64,000 nt of DNA from JAXGQD01 sp040766665 (GCA_040766665.1 JAXGQD010000006.1:153375-217374); one strand, 5' to 3'. Shown: positions 45,601-54,525, counted from the first letter of the stretch. Translations and numbers: made by a program. The notes: generated by a model from the letters alone, not told the origin.

Positions 45601-45791
45601 GTCGCTTTTGGGGTTTGGATGGACAGTGGCCTGATTTGTGGGCTACGCGTAACAGGAGCAGAAGAATCACTGAGTTGGGGTATCTCAGGTTTACGCATCC
45701 CGGTAGGACTGGGAGGCGCAGGTGTTCGTGTACTTTTCTTGATATCAGCCTCTGACTTTCCAGAGGAAGGTCCCGGCGCATTTTTCTTCAT
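42624..45791 (-). CDS. Class A penicillin-binding protein (PBP1A type)
   Basis: Bifunctional peptidoglycan glycosyltransferase / transpeptidase, about 1055 residues. Roughly 320 cytoplasmic residues rich in Pro, Ala, Ser, Lys and Arg, one membrane helix (IAIFIVIMAILFTGGAGV), GT51 domain with AIEDERFLTNIGIDPKRI and GGSTITQQTVKL, then the transpeptidase with catalytic Ser in GSTIKPL, SLN in KWSLNIES and KSGT in VGKSGTTEYQ. The C-terminus is a short Pro/Ala/Thr tail. Start 45791 is preferred because AAAGGAAAAG precedes its ATG; a GTG 39 bases upstream is possible. The very long N-terminal tail is unusual. Confidence 0.92.
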   Translation of the reverse strand: MKKNAPGPSSGKSEADIKKSTRTPAPPSPTGMRKPEIPQLSDSSAPVTRSPQIRPLSIQTPKATEQAEIRTPALSTAQEQRALPREPKPFVRSGKSSSALAQPADAETPQSRAAQVPANGKSPGAGKFDFAKMQASLKGFSSSVKQKMADSQAKTLAKRKAAAEEAIAQREMEKPSVPLSPFAASQKKRRSPRITTAQIDAGTNDHVPNAVSQVASRAANSVTTTRAARPQKHRQALPQSVKPQQRPSQSAQNTEQSDFLYQKPNARQTARQADVGAHPVFGLVDSKVGGGRTKRSSSRELSNLHNELKRHVKGKPSRPVHMMSIPAIVGRSIGRAIKIAIFIVIMAILFTGGAGVGVLMGYINTTVPVDMSQLKSGPLTSYMYDLSGNLMAKYTGPSNIDRVDITYDSVKGTYIDDAFIAIEDERFLTNIGIDPKRIGSAIVSALANGGTPTHGGSTITQQTVKLVTGEDDVSAQRKIQEWYKAIQLTQSLTKDEIMGTYLNLVPMGNSYVGIEAAAQGYFNKSAIDLTLEECAYLAAIPRGPSLYNPRTESGLRNGLRRQRIVLGNMYNLGMISQAQYRQALNTELKFIEKPPAVSGTSVNSYYSEYALEQVVKHLAKKLDITTEAAYNMVTSKGVTIYAALEPEVQGAIDRAMNREEIYNSNPDQYADSPEKPQLGQVIINNLTGTIAGMGGGTGAKTANLVLNRATDIHREPGSTIKPLAVYAPAIDQRTVTGATVFVDEPVFLLGGDKPWPNNLGGTYYGRVTVRNAVKWSLNIESAQVLNTIGPERAKQYLYEMGMDRRTDGVGLAMAMGSFDVGMSPLEVAGGYYCLANNGLYSEPLAYTKVLAHDGTVLLEAKHDFREVFRPETAYMMTSILRETLLPANSSFGYGGTAAGTIGLIRNANGEDIYTVGKSGTTEYQWDRWFSGYSAYYSTSIWYGFDTPTVLNENSYDYRAPEYVFRDTMNDIHANLEPRDFERPATIISLDICNQSGLLANPQCGNNVQTEVFEVDSPRTPNTNCNIHYYRAPAPVATQPVATTAAAPPAEPAPSQ

Positions 45792-45954
45792 TACTTTTCC
45801 TTTTGGACTATAAGCCGTGGTGTTCTGCACGCGTGATGAATTGGTTTAAATGACGGCGTTGATGTGCAAATATTATAAAGTATACCGCCATAAATTCAAA
45901 ACGTGAAGCCTGCACAATGAAAATAGGCAGGCTTCAATCCTTGATTTTAAGCAC

Positions 45955-47493
45955 TTACCAACTAGCGCCACCACCGCCGTGTGAGCTGCCGCTGGAGCCG
46001 GTGTGGAAGCCGCCGCCACCACCACCGCCACCGCCGCCACCACCACTGGAACGGCTGATGACGCTTTGACTGACGTGGGAATCAATCAAGTTGTCTTGTA
46101 TCACATCATAATTCGCGATGGCCTGCGTTTTCATGTTGATCTTACGGTCACTGCCTTTGGGCTGGCGATATGCGGTACTGGTGATGCCGAAGAAAATGAG
46201 GAAGACCAGCAAAGCCGCACCGACAGCAATGCCCACATCCAAGGGTTTGAGACGCGGGCGGGTATCCGCCAATTTATCTTCGATGCCGTACATGAGAGTG
46301 TCCATGGCACCGGCGTATTCCTCTTGGCCTAAACTATTTTTATCGACGACATTCTGTGCAATGCGGTCAAGGGTGCTGTTTGGCAAAAGCTCCATCGCCG
46401 TGCCGGCGGTGGAAACCCAGACCGTGCGGTTATGAATGTCTATCAGTCCGAGTACACCGTTTTCGGAGTAGTTGCCGTAATCGTAAAGGTCATCGGCATT
46501 GGCCATGGCACTTTGGCCAGTCTCTGTCGTCATGATGGCCAGGACCACATCCACGCCATATTTTTTACCGACTTCCAATGCTTTGGCAGAGAGCGATTCC
46601 TGCTGGCTGACACTGAGGATGTTTTCCGGGTCAAGCAGGGTGGGTCCGCCGCTTGCGGTAACGGCAATATTTGCCGTCGTATTGTTTCCGGTGGGCAGAA
46701 GGTCTTTCGGTGCTAATGTGGCTTTAACTGGCGCGAGCGTCGTTCCCTCGGTCTCCAGCGGAGCCTGAGTTTCTACTGTTTCGGGTGCGGCACTTTCGCT
46801 GACCGTACTGAAGGTCGCTTCGATGGAATTGGCCGGCGATTCAGTGGCTTGGACCGTGGCCAGCGCTGCGCGGATCTGCTCCAGTTCGGCAAGTTGTGCC
46901 GCTGTTGCTTCAGCTGGCAGGAAGGGGTTTGTTTCGATGGAGCCGCCGCTGCGTTTGGCCAAAATAAAATCGTAGCTGTAGAGGACCTGGCGGATTAATT
47001 CGCTGCCTTTAAGGTAGTTGTAGTTGTTATTGACATCGTTGATGATATCGTAGATTTCATCATAAGTCGGAGGAGCATCAGGTGTGACGACTGTTTCAAA
47101 ATCAAAGTTACCCAGGGGTTTGATGCGCAGATAGTTCATGTTGTCGAGCAAGAGCACCGCACCGGCCTTCTTTTCACCAAAGCCATAGGGCGCCGATCCG
47201 ACCAAGCGCGTCATTTCATTGTCCATCTTCGCTTCGTCGCCGGCGAAGTTGGTGATTTCGAGTACGACGTCGTGTTGATACTTTTGCCCGATTTTTGCGG
47301 CTAATGCTTGAGCCGCCCTAATTTCGTCGGCCGGAGCTTCGCCCGTTAAGTCGATGACGGTGGCTTGACCGGAGGGCGTGAGTAATTCAGCTGCGCTGAG
47401 GCCAGGAATCGGCAAAAGACTGCTGAAAACAAGTAAGAAACTCAGCAGAAGCAGCGAGAATGTCAGTGGATTTTTTTGTTTTTGCCTTACCAT
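45955..47493 (-). CDS. TPM-domain membrane protein (YgcG/YdjH-like)
   Basis: 512 residues. Signal peptide or first helix (LTFSLLLLSFLLVFSSLLPI), then two TPM-type segments (near residues 45-190 and 270-400, the second beginning LLDPENILSVSQQESLSAKA), separated by a Ser/Thr/Ala/Glu linker; one membrane helix near 440 (VGIAVGAALLVFLIFFGI) and a Gly-rich tail ending FHTGSSGSSHGGGGASW. ATG at 47493 follows GGGAGG and overlaps the end of the zinc-ribbon gene by seven bases. TPM proteins function in membrane or photosystem maintenance; here it belongs with the SPFH protein two genes upstream. Confidence 0.82.
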   Translation of the reverse strand: MVRQKQKNPLTFSLLLLSFLLVFSSLLPIPGLSAAELLTPSGQATVIDLTGEAPADEIRAAQALAAKIGQKYQHDVVLEITNFAGDEAKMDNEMTRLVGSAPYGFGEKKAGAVLLLDNMNYLRIKPLGNFDFETVVTPDAPPTYDEIYDIINDVNNNYNYLKGSELIRQVLYSYDFILAKRSGGSIETNPFLPAEATAAQLAELEQIRAALATVQATESPANSIEATFSTVSESAAPETVETQAPLETEGTTLAPVKATLAPKDLLPTGNNTTANIAVTASGGPTLLDPENILSVSQQESLSAKALEVGKKYGVDVVLAIMTTETGQSAMANADDLYDYGNYSENGVLGLIDIHNRTVWVSTAGTAMELLPNSTLDRIAQNVVDKNSLGQEEYAGAMDTLMYGIEDKLADTRPRLKPLDVGIAVGAALLVFLIFFGITSTAYRQPKGSDRKINMKTQAIANYDVIQDNLIDSHVSQSVISRSSGGGGGGGGGGGGFHTGSSGSSHGGGGASW

Positions 47494-48578
47494 AAGAAGT
47501 ACCCTCCCAAAAGCAACAGCACCAAGACGATGAAGCTGATGATCAGGCCGTCTCGCCAAATACTGCTACGATGCACCGGCAATTCACCGACGATTTCGGC
47601 GGTTTGACCGTTCATGGCAAAGGTATAAATTTTACCCATGAACTTGTAAGTCAGCATCCAAGTCGGCAATAGCGTGTACAAAGGTTCATGCAAAGTGATA
47701 TTGATGTTTTCGCCCTTCGCATCGACACGCTCCGGCACGCCCTGGAAGGACTCCTGAATCTTGTCTAAGGTGTACTTGTAAGCCTGCTTGGCAATTTCCG
47801 GTTTGCTTTCTTCTGCACCGACTTCGTACTTATCTGCAAAGAAGCCAGACAAATAGGGCATGGCAAAAGGCCGCATCTGATCCAATGGATAACGCGAGAT
47901 GGTATTGAGCAAGTCCGGATCCACCTTCTTGTAAGCCGAGACCGAGGTATCGTCCAAAAACATGCTACCGCTACGCACATGCTCATACTTTTTTGTTTCC
48001 GTGTAGCGAATCGAACCGGAAGTCCAGGATCTGACGGATTTACTTTCACCCACATAGTCAAATCGGCTGTCTGCATCCGCGAACCAATAGGGGATATAAA
48101 TACCGGTCATTTTTTCGAGGTGTGATGGTTTGGTAAAATCCTTCGGCACATAGCGCTTGCTACCCACCCATTTTAGGAAAGCCTGCGTCGCATGTTCTTT
48201 AGATACGGCAAAAGGAATCAACTGATCCGGTTTAAACTCACCCGCCAGCCGCTCACTGATGACCACGGGGTTGTGACAGTAGTAGCAGAAGGTGGCAGTC
48301 GTCGATTCGTCCGTCACGACCGTAGCCCCACAGCTGTCGCAGTGGTAACCGTTAAAATGCTCTTCAACGGCGGTCCCGGCCGCTTCCGCTTCCTTTTTCT
48401 CTTCGATAATCTTCTTGTTCTCGGCGTCCTGCTCCGCTTTGGCATCCTGTTCTTGGAAGTGCGCGATGATTTGCTCTTCCGTAAAAGAGCTGTGACAGTA
48501 CTCGCAGGCAAAAACTTGCTGCTCGGGACTGAAACCGATCGGCGCACCGCAGGCAGGGCATTTATAACTACTGGCCAT
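47487..48578 (-). CDS. Zinc-ribbon membrane protein (YdjG-like)
   Basis: 363 residues. Two zinc ribbons: CPACGAPIGF..CEYCHSSF near residues 8-32 and CDSCGATVV..CYYCHNPVV near 78-102, separated by a Glu/Lys/Ala coiled coil (near 40-72). A cytoplasmic domain follows, then one C-terminal helix (FIVLVLLLLGGYFLW). Bacillus YdjG has this zinc-ribbon plus membrane layout and partners YdjH (TPM) and YdjI (SPFH), exactly the neighbours here. Confidence 0.8.
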   Translation of the reverse strand: MASSYKCPACGAPIGFSPEQQVFACEYCHSSFTEEQIIAHFQEQDAKAEQDAENKKIIEEKKEAEAAGTAVEEHFNGYHCDSCGATVVTDESTTATFCYYCHNPVVISERLAGEFKPDQLIPFAVSKEHATQAFLKWVGSKRYVPKDFTKPSHLEKMTGIYIPYWFADADSRFDYVGESKSVRSWTSGSIRYTETKKYEHVRSGSMFLDDTSVSAYKKVDPDLLNTISRYPLDQMRPFAMPYLSGFFADKYEVGAEESKPEIAKQAYKYTLDKIQESFQGVPERVDAKGENINITLHEPLYTLLPTWMLTYKFMGKIYTFAMNGQTAEIVGELPVHRSSIWRDGLIISFIVLVLLLLGGYFLW

Positions 48579-48591
48579 GGCGTTCTCCTTT

Positions 48592-48641
48592 AAAAAACAT
48601 CCCCACTCACGTTGATAGCGTAAGCTCCGCGAGTAGGGATG
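48592..48641 (-). terminator. Terminator/attenuator between SPFH and zinc-ribbon genes
   Basis: CATCCCTACTCGCG pairs with CGTGAGTGGGGATG on the minus strand, followed at once by six T and then the AAGGAG ribosome site of the next gene. Fully intrinsic in form, so downstream genes depend on read-through. Confidence 0.8.
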
Positions 48642-48673
48642 GTGTCAGCAGATTAAGTCAGGGGCTTACGTGC

Positions 48674-49921
48674 TCAGAATGCCGTTCCGCATTCGGGGCA
48701 GAATTTCGGCTTCGCACCTTCAGGGGTAAAGCCACAGTTGGCACATTTAGCGGCTGCTGCTGCCGCCGGACGGGCAGTGCCGCACTCGACGCAGAATTTT
48801 CCGCCTTGGTTCTTATGGCCGCAATTGGAGCAGTAGAACTGGTCGCCGCTCACCGGTCCAGTCGCAGCCGCGGCTCCACCGCCTTGTGCCGCCTGTTGTG
48901 CGGCTTGCTGCTGTTGCTGCATCTGCATCTGTTGGAAATTGGTCGACGAGGCCTGGCCCATGAAACCGCCACCGGCATTCATGCCCAATCCGACGCCCAT
49001 CATCGCGGCACCAGCACCGGCTGTATTGCTACCCGCTGCTTCCACACCACGAGCGATGGAGCCTTGGACATAACCTTCGCGAATCGTGGCGTCCTGGAGC
49101 ATGGCGCCCTGGCTGCGGATGCTGATAATCTTCTTGGACTCATCGTCATAGGAAATGCTCTGAATACCGACATGCTTCACTTGGAAGCCACGGTCTGCGT
49201 TCCAGCTTTCATCTAAGACGTCTGCCATATATTTACTTAATTCAGGCGAGCGGGAAGCCACTTGCGAAACGCGCACGCCATCCACGGACATCTGGTTCAT
49301 GGAAGCCTGCAGCGCACCGACGAATTCAGAGAGGTACTGCTCATTGATGTCGTTGATGTCCACTCTCTCCTGATTACGGGGCAGGGCTTGTTTGAAGAAG
49401 AGCAAGGGGTTGGTCACTTCGATGGAATAGTTACCAAAAGCCCGCAGGAAGAGCTCGGCATTGTAGAAGTTATCAAAATAGTTAACCGCATTAGCTGTGC
49501 CAAACTTAATGCCCTTAATCTCTTGGAGATTGATGAAATATACTTTTTGTTTCTGAGGAGTGCCGCCACCAAATTTGAAACGTTCCCAGGCATCTTTCAG
49601 CACATCGCCGAACTGCCCGTTAAAGAGTGAGGGCTGAGCGCTGTTATCGACGCGGTAGTAGCCTTCATCGGCAGTATAGTCAACGATTCTACCGCCGTCT
49701 GTCAGCAGCATGAACTGCATCGGATTGACGTGGATGACGGAGCCGTTGCTGATGATATCGGCCGTACCCTGTACATTCTGATTACGCCTGTCGTCAAGAC
49801 GCACGCGTACGCCACCGGTACATACGGTGGTTTGTCCCATATTGTCAGCTTCAATGGCTTCTTGCCATTGTTCGGCAAAAGTCCCGCCGATTGCACTGGT
49901 TGCTGCTTTAATTAAGCCCAT
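48674..49921 (-). CDS. SPFH-domain protein with C-terminal zinc ribbons (YdjI-like)
   Basis: 415 residues. SPFH (flotillin/virion-core type) domain over about residues 30-290, a Gly/Ala/Gln-rich linker with MQMQQQQQAAQQAAQGG near 335, then two zinc ribbons at the C-terminus: CSNCGHKNQGGKFCVECG and CANCGFTPEGAKPKFCPECG. No signal peptide or helix; such proteins form membrane-associated scaffolds. First gene of the YdjI-YdjG-YdjH-like trio. In Bacillus that trio works with PspA in membrane stress; no pspA is in this window. Confidence 0.85.
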   Translation of the reverse strand: MGLIKAATSAIGGTFAEQWQEAIEADNMGQTTVCTGGVRVRLDDRRNQNVQGTADIISNGSVIHVNPMQFMLLTDGGRIVDYTADEGYYRVDNSAQPSLFNGQFGDVLKDAWERFKFGGGTPQKQKVYFINLQEIKGIKFGTANAVNYFDNFYNAELFLRAFGNYSIEVTNPLLFFKQALPRNQERVDINDINEQYLSEFVGALQASMNQMSVDGVRVSQVASRSPELSKYMADVLDESWNADRGFQVKHVGIQSISYDDESKKIISIRSQGAMLQDATIREGYVQGSIARGVEAAGSNTAGAGAAMMGVGLGMNAGGGFMGQASSTNFQQMQMQQQQQAAQQAAQGGGAAAATGPVSGDQFYCSNCGHKNQGGKFCVECGTARPAAAAAAKCANCGFTPEGAKPKFCPECGTAF

Positions 49922-50051
49922 CTGTTTTTCCTCCGTTAACTTATTTTGCCACTGAAGAAAGGCAAACTACATTTATATTTTATGCGATAACCACCAAAAA
50001 AGGTAGCAAATATCTTAATAAACGATTAAAAATCACACGTGAAAACAAGAA

Positions 50052-50092
50052 AACCTGCCGCGAGACCCATTTGTACGGGCAGGTGGCAGGTT
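50052..50092 (-). terminator. Terminator of the DtxR-family gene
   Basis: AACCTGCC and GGCAGGTT arms with a 25-base loop; on the minus strand the stem is followed by TTTCTTGTTTTC. Confidence 0.7.
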
Positions 50093-50121
50093 TCGGAATG
50101 TAAATTAATGACTAAAATCTC

Positions 50122-50568
50122 TTAATTAGCCGTCTTGGTTCCGAGCACACGCTTGGTCGACTCGAAGATTTCTGTTTCGCTGGTCTGCGGGCAATAACCC
50201 GGTTCACAGCCGTTCATTTGCGTTTTCAAAGCCTCAAAAGACTGGTCGGAAATGGCGTGTTCCATGCGACACGCGCCTTCAGCTGCGGTTTTTTCATCGA
50301 CACCCAAGGCCATCAGATACTGCGTCAGGAAAAGATGACGTTCGTAAATTTTCTCGGCAATGTCCTGACCTGCTTCGGTCAATTCAATGGTGCCGTCGTT
50401 TTGAATCACAATATATTTTTCATCTTCAAGTAGATGCACAGCCCTGCTGATGCTGGGTTTGGAAAAATTCATTTCAGCTGCCAGATCAACCGAACGCACC
50501 CTGCCCAGACGATTCTTCAGAATCAGAATATTCTCCAAATAATTTTCGCCGGATTCTTGTAACTTCAT
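50122..50568 (-). CDS. DtxR/MntR-family metal-dependent regulator
   Basis: 148 residues: winged helix (YLENILIL, VRSVDLAAEMNFSKPSISRAVHLLEDEKYI near 24-53) and the metal/dimer domain with ERHLFLTQYLMALGV near 76-90 and ACRMEHAISDQS near 98. No SH3 domain, as in MntR. The Cys/Glu/His set fits a manganese- or iron-sensing repressor; no transporter gene is adjacent, so its target is elsewhere. Confidence 0.85.
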   Translation of the reverse strand: MKLQESGENYLENILILKNRLGRVRSVDLAAEMNFSKPSISRAVHLLEDEKYIVIQNDGTIELTEAGQDIAEKIYERHLFLTQYLMALGVDEKTAAEGACRMEHAISDQSFEALKTQMNGCEPGYCPQTSETEIFESTKRVLGTKTAN

Positions 50569-50700
50569 AAGCGGTCCTACCTTTATATAAGCTGGTGTGG
50601 CACTATAATAACACAGAAACGTGCTTTTAGTTAGCCTAGGGTCACTAACAAAATTTGTAACTTTATCTTAGGCCATCGTTGCGGCAAAAGGAGCTCCCTC

Positions 50701-51996
50701 ATGACAGAACTTTACACCCAGGAAATCATCGCAGAACGCGCCATCGTGGCCGGCTTAAGCGGCGTCTACAGTAACACGGACGAAGGCGAAGCCAGCTTAG
50801 CCGAGTTAGGCGAGTTGGTCGAGGCGGCCGGAGGCGTCTTTGTGCGCCAAATTATGCAGATGCGCAGCAAACCCGAAGCCGCCACTTTCTTAGGCAGCGG
50901 CAAGTTAGAGGAGTTTAAAACGCTGGCCGAGCAGGAGGACTGCAATCTGCTGGTCATCGACTCTGAGCTGAAAGGCAGTCAGCTGCGCAATATCGCGGAA
51001 CAGACCGGCTTAAAGGTGCTGGATCGTAGTTTGCTGATTTTGGATATTTTTGCCAGACGTGCGGTATCCGCCGAAGGTAAACTGCAAGTTGAGCTCGCGC
51101 AACTGCAACTGCGGCTCAGTCGTCTGACCGGTATGGGCGCCATTATGTCCCGTTTGGGTGGCGGTATCGGTACCAGAGGCCCGGGTGAAACACAGTTGGA
51201 GAGTGACCGCCGCCATATCCGTACACGCATTGATCATTTGAAGGAAAGCCTGGCCGATGTCGAAAAGCGCCGTGCTGCCGGCAGTAAGCGCAGGGCTCAG
51301 GATGGGGCGAGGGTGGTCTGCGTTGTGGGCTACACCAATGCGGGCAAGTCGTCATTGTTGAATCGTTTGTGCGATGCCGGTTTGTGGGAGATGGACCAGG
51401 TTTTTGCCACTTTGGACCCGGCCGCGCGGCGCTTGCGTTTGCCCAATGGCGGTGAAATTGTATTGATTGACACGGTTGGCTTTATCAGACGCCTGCCGAC
51501 GACTTTGATTGAGGCTTTCAAGTCCACTTTGGAAGTGGTGCTTTCCGCTGATTTGCTTCTACATGTTTCCGATATCGCGGACAGCTCAGCGCAGGAGAAA
51601 GAGGCGGTCGTGTTAAATATTCTGGACGAGCTGGGTGCGGCTGAGATTCCGACCATGCATCTGCTGAACAAGACGGATCTTTTACCCGATGCTAGTTTGT
51701 TGACGCCTTGGCTGAACGGCAGAGATGCAGCGCACTATACGCATGTGATTCCGCTCTCGCTGAAAACAGGGGCGGGTTTGGATGATTTGGTTTCGGCCCT
51801 GCAGGCCTGGTACGAAAGCCTGGATCAGGTTTACGAGCTGCTGATTCCTCATCAGGAGGGCAAGTTGCTGGCGCAGATTCATCGTGAAGGCCGCATCTTG
51901 TCCAAGTCGCTTGAAGATGAAGGCACGCGCCTGCGCTTCACGATGCCGGCTGACAAAACAGGTGAGTTGCAGGCATTTTTGAAGCGGCAGGGCTAA
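50701..51996 (+). CDS. hflX: Ribosome-associated GTPase HflX
   Basis: 431 residues. N-terminal HflX domain with LGSGKLEEFK near 62, the coiled region ending SRLGGGIGTRGPGETQLESD near 152-171, GTPase domain with P-loop GYTNAGKSSL near 208, G3 DTVGF near 256, G4 NKTD near 322. HflX splits stalled or stress-damaged 70S ribosomes. SD AAAGGAG. Confidence 0.95.
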   Translation: MTELYTQEIIAERAIVAGLSGVYSNTDEGEASLAELGELVEAAGGVFVRQIMQMRSKPEAATFLGSGKLEEFKTLAEQEDCNLLVIDSELKGSQLRNIAEQTGLKVLDRSLLILDIFARRAVSAEGKLQVELAQLQLRLSRLTGMGAIMSRLGGGIGTRGPGETQLESDRRHIRTRIDHLKESLADVEKRRAAGSKRRAQDGARVVCVVGYTNAGKSSLLNRLCDAGLWEMDQVFATLDPAARRLRLPNGGEIVLIDTVGFIRRLPTTLIEAFKSTLEVVLSADLLLHVSDIADSSAQEKEAVVLNILDELGAAEIPTMHLLNKTDLLPDASLLTPWLNGRDAAHYTHVIPLSLKTGAGLDDLVSALQAWYESLDQVYELLIPHQEGKLLAQIHREGRILSKSLEDEGTRLRFTMPADKTGELQAFLKRQG

Positions 51997-52104
51997 GCGG
52001 AAAAGGCTTTGGATTGGGTTGCTGTGGGTAGTATCGTGCTGAAATGCTCTCTTGGAAGTACTTCAAATGACGTCATGCGACAGATTCGTTTTGGCCAGAG
52101 TAAT

Positions 52105-52299
52105 AAAAAATGGACAAAATTTTCGGGGATGTGGTCATTTCAGCGATTTAAGGGTCTCTGCCTACGTCAAACACAAGATTTTGTGACAATAATTGCGACT
52201 GTGTGGTCGACGCAGCCACATCCCTGTAAAAAGTGGGCTGAAAACAAGCTTTAGACTTGTCCGCCAGCTGTCTATAGCCGCTTTTAACCACATCCCTGG
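52105..52299 (+). repeat. Repeat family B, left copy (inverted relative to 56355-56549)
   Basis: 195 bp that match the complement of 56355-56549 at high identity, from the GGACAA..TTTTTCGGGGATGTGGT side to CCACATCCCTGG. Contains internal CCACATCCCTG twice and GTGGGCTGAAAAC once. No open frame; likely a non-autonomous mobile or structured repeat. Confidence 0.85.
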
Positions 52300-52345
52300 A
52301 AATATTGTCTACAAACACCTTCTGACGACAACGCCGATGAGAGGT

Positions 52346-52424
52346 GTCGCAGCCTCCCAAGCAATGCGACGACTCCAGAGCGGTGTTGCAGCCGTCCAAG
52401 CTATGCGACGACTCCAGAGCGGAG
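52346..52424 (-). repeat. Family A hairpin units, inverted orientation
   Basis: Two units (52346-52370 and 52385-52409), 39 bp apart, each reading GTCGCAGCC / GCGAC on the plus strand with GACTCCAGAGCGG following; a decayed third unit starts near 52424. Same family as 1737-1882 but on the opposite strand. Confidence 0.85.
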
Positions 52425-52452
52425 TCTCAACCCAGCAAAAATCAAGAAACCC

Positions 52453-53700
52453 TTAATTCTTCAGTATCTGCTCCGCCAACTGCCAGCCCACGGCAACGTC
52501 CGGATTAAGCGCCGCAGCGTTCTTCTCGCTGTAGATTAATCCTGCAGTGACCGCGTCATCCGACCTGTTGAGAGGCGCGTCCTTAGCGCTGTCGTAGAGA
52601 ATGTAGGGCACCGGTGCGGAGGTGTGGGTACGCAGAGCCAGAGGCGTGGGGTGATCGGGCAAAACATATATGCGGTACTCTTCCCCACGGGCTTCTTTTT
52701 CACCCTGTAAGTACGCCAGAAGCGGGGCTAAAATCTTGCTGTCCACCAGCTCGATGGCGGAGATTTTGCCTTTGATATCACCTTGGTGACCGCACTCGTC
52801 AGGGGCTTCCAGGTGCACGTAGACGTAGTCCTGACCGCGGCGGAAGGCGTCGATGGCGGCGGCTGCTTTGCCGTCGAAGTTGCTATGTAAAGTGCCGGTC
52901 GCACCGGGGACTATGAGGACTTCCATTTCCGCGACGGCGGCGATGCCTTGGACCAGGTCGACGGCCGAAATGACGGAGCCTTTGCGGCCGGTGCGCGAGA
53001 CGAAAGAGGGGAAAGCCGGGCGGGTGCCCAGACCCCAGGGCCAGATGATGGTGGCGGGGTTTTTGCCGGCGGCGATGCGCGCCTGGTTGACGGGGTGCTC
53101 GCGCAGCACGGTGCGGGAGGCTTGCATCAGGCTGAGCAGCTCGGCGGAACCGGGGCCTGTGGGGAGGTAGGGGGCGAGGTTTTTGCCAAAAATATCGTGG
53201 GGTGGGGTGAGCTGACAGTTCAGCGGGCCATCCGGCCAGACCATGCAGTGGCGGTAGCTCTTACCCGCATAGAGTGTGCGGTTGCCCCAGTTCAGGGCGT
53301 TTTGGAGGGCAGCGATGAGCTCTGCGGCTTCGGCGGAGGTGATTTCGCCGGCGGAGTAATCGAGCATTGTACAGTCGGATAAATCCGCTTCGTCGGAAAT
53401 TGTGACGAGGTTGGTGCGGAAAGCGACGTCATTGTCCTGCAGGGTGATGCCCATGCTGACAGCTTCGATGGGGGAGCGGCCGGTGTAGTAGGGCTCGGGG
53501 TTGATGCCGAGGGCGGACATGTTGGCCACGTCACTGCCGGGACTCATGCCGGGCGGCACGTTGAGCACCAGGCCTTGTTTGCCGAGGGCAGCCAGACGGT
53601 CCATGGCCGGTTTGGTTGCGAGTTCGAGTGGGGTTTTGCCCTCAAGCTCGGGCAGGGGGAGATCGGACATCCCGTCACCCAGTACGGTCAAAAATTTCAT
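52453..53700 (-). CDS. apgM: 2,3-bisphosphoglycerate-independent phosphoglycerate mutase, archaeal type (ApgM)
   Basis: 415 residues of the alkaline-phosphatase fold. Metal sites: GDGMSD near residue 8, the phosphoserine Ser in PGSDVANMSALG near 54-65, EAPDECGHQGD near 302, and the VLPDHPTP motif near 350. Interconverts 3- and 2-phosphoglycerate in glycolysis. Common in archaea and clostridia. ATG directly follows a GGAGG-like site. Confidence 0.93.
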   Translation of the reverse strand: MKFLTVLGDGMSDLPLPELEGKTPLELATKPAMDRLAALGKQGLVLNVPPGMSPGSDVANMSALGINPEPYYTGRSPIEAVSMGITLQDNDVAFRTNLVTISDEADLSDCTMLDYSAGEITSAEAAELIAALQNALNWGNRTLYAGKSYRHCMVWPDGPLNCQLTPPHDIFGKNLAPYLPTGPGSAELLSLMQASRTVLREHPVNQARIAAGKNPATIIWPWGLGTRPAFPSFVSRTGRKGSVISAVDLVQGIAAVAEMEVLIVPGATGTLHSNFDGKAAAAIDAFRRGQDYVYVHLEAPDECGHQGDIKGKISAIELVDSKILAPLLAYLQGEKEARGEEYRIYVLPDHPTPLALRTHTSAPVPYILYDSAKDAPLNRSDDAVTAGLIYSEKNAAALNPDVAVGWQLAEQILKN

Positions 53701-53799
53701 GGCGGCCTCCGTGATTGATTCGTGCTATATTTTGCCAATTAGCATATAATAAGTTAAACAAAGCTAACCGGCGAAATCATCTGTTTCGGGAAATTATAA

Positions 53800-54525
53800 A
53801 TGACAATGAAAAAACTGGCAAAATCCAAGTCCCATCGCATTGACGATATTAGAATCCAGAATATCCCGCTCTTCAGCAGCCTGAGCGAGGCAGAGGCCGA
53901 GGCGATCCAATCGGGTCTGCAGTGCCGCCGTTTTTTGCGCGGTGAGGACATCTTCAGGACGGGTGCGAGGGCGGACAAGCTCTACATTGTGCTGAACGGG
54001 CGGATGAAGATTTTTAAATTTTTACCGGACGGGCGCGAACAGATTCTTTACATCTATTCTTCTGACGATTTTGTCGGTGGTTTTAACCTGATTAAGGCGC
54101 ACGCCTACCTCTATAACGCCCGCGCGCTGGAGACGACGGTGATTTGCACGCTGGATAAGGAAAAGTTTGACCAGGTGGTCCTGCAGAATCCGGAAATTCT
54201 TTTGAAGATTGTGGATAAAGCCTTTGAGCGGGTGCGCTGGGCGGAGGCTTTGGTGGAGCGCCTGAATGCTTCTTCGGCTGACCAGAAGGTGGCGGGTCTG
54301 CTCCTGGATTTGATGGATGATTTTGCCGAAGAGGTGGCGGAGGGCTGGCAACTCAAGCTGAGCATCAACCGCGAGGAGATGGGTAATTACACCGGACTTT
54401 CGCGGGAGACCGTGACGCGGAAGCTTAAACAGCTGCAGGAACAGGGCTTGCTCAGTCTGCATGGCAATAAGCGCATCGTGCTTCTGGACGTGGACGCCTT
54501 GAAAGAGATGGCGGGTCGCGCTTAG
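53800..54525 (+). CDS. Crp/Fnr-family transcriptional regulator
   Basis: 241 residues. Cyclic-nucleotide-like beta-barrel (residues about 20-135, with IFRTGARADKLYIVLNGRMKIF), long dimer helix, and a Crp helix-turn-helix NREEMGNYTGLSRETVTRKLKQLQEQGLLS near 188-217. A few Cys are present but no Fnr-type N-terminal cluster, so it is not an obvious iron-sulfur sensor. Divergent from apgM. Confidence 0.88.
   Translation: MTMKKLAKSKSHRIDDIRIQNIPLFSSLSEAEAEAIQSGLQCRRFLRGEDIFRTGARADKLYIVLNGRMKIFKFLPDGREQILYIYSSDDFVGGFNLIKAHAYLYNARALETTVICTLDKEKFDQVVLQNPEILLKIVDKAFERVRWAEALVERLNASSADQKVAGLLLDLMDDFAEEVAEGWQLKLSINREEMGNYTGLSRETVTRKLKQLQEQGLLSLHGNKRIVLLDVDALKEMAGRA

Larger units (their letters stand above)
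51997..52452. other. Gene-free region of repeats
   Basis: Contains the left copy of repeat family B (52105-52299) and family A units (52346-52424). A GACAATAATTGCG segment at 52185 resembles the end of the MITE-like element at 59754. No gene seen. Confidence 0.8.
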
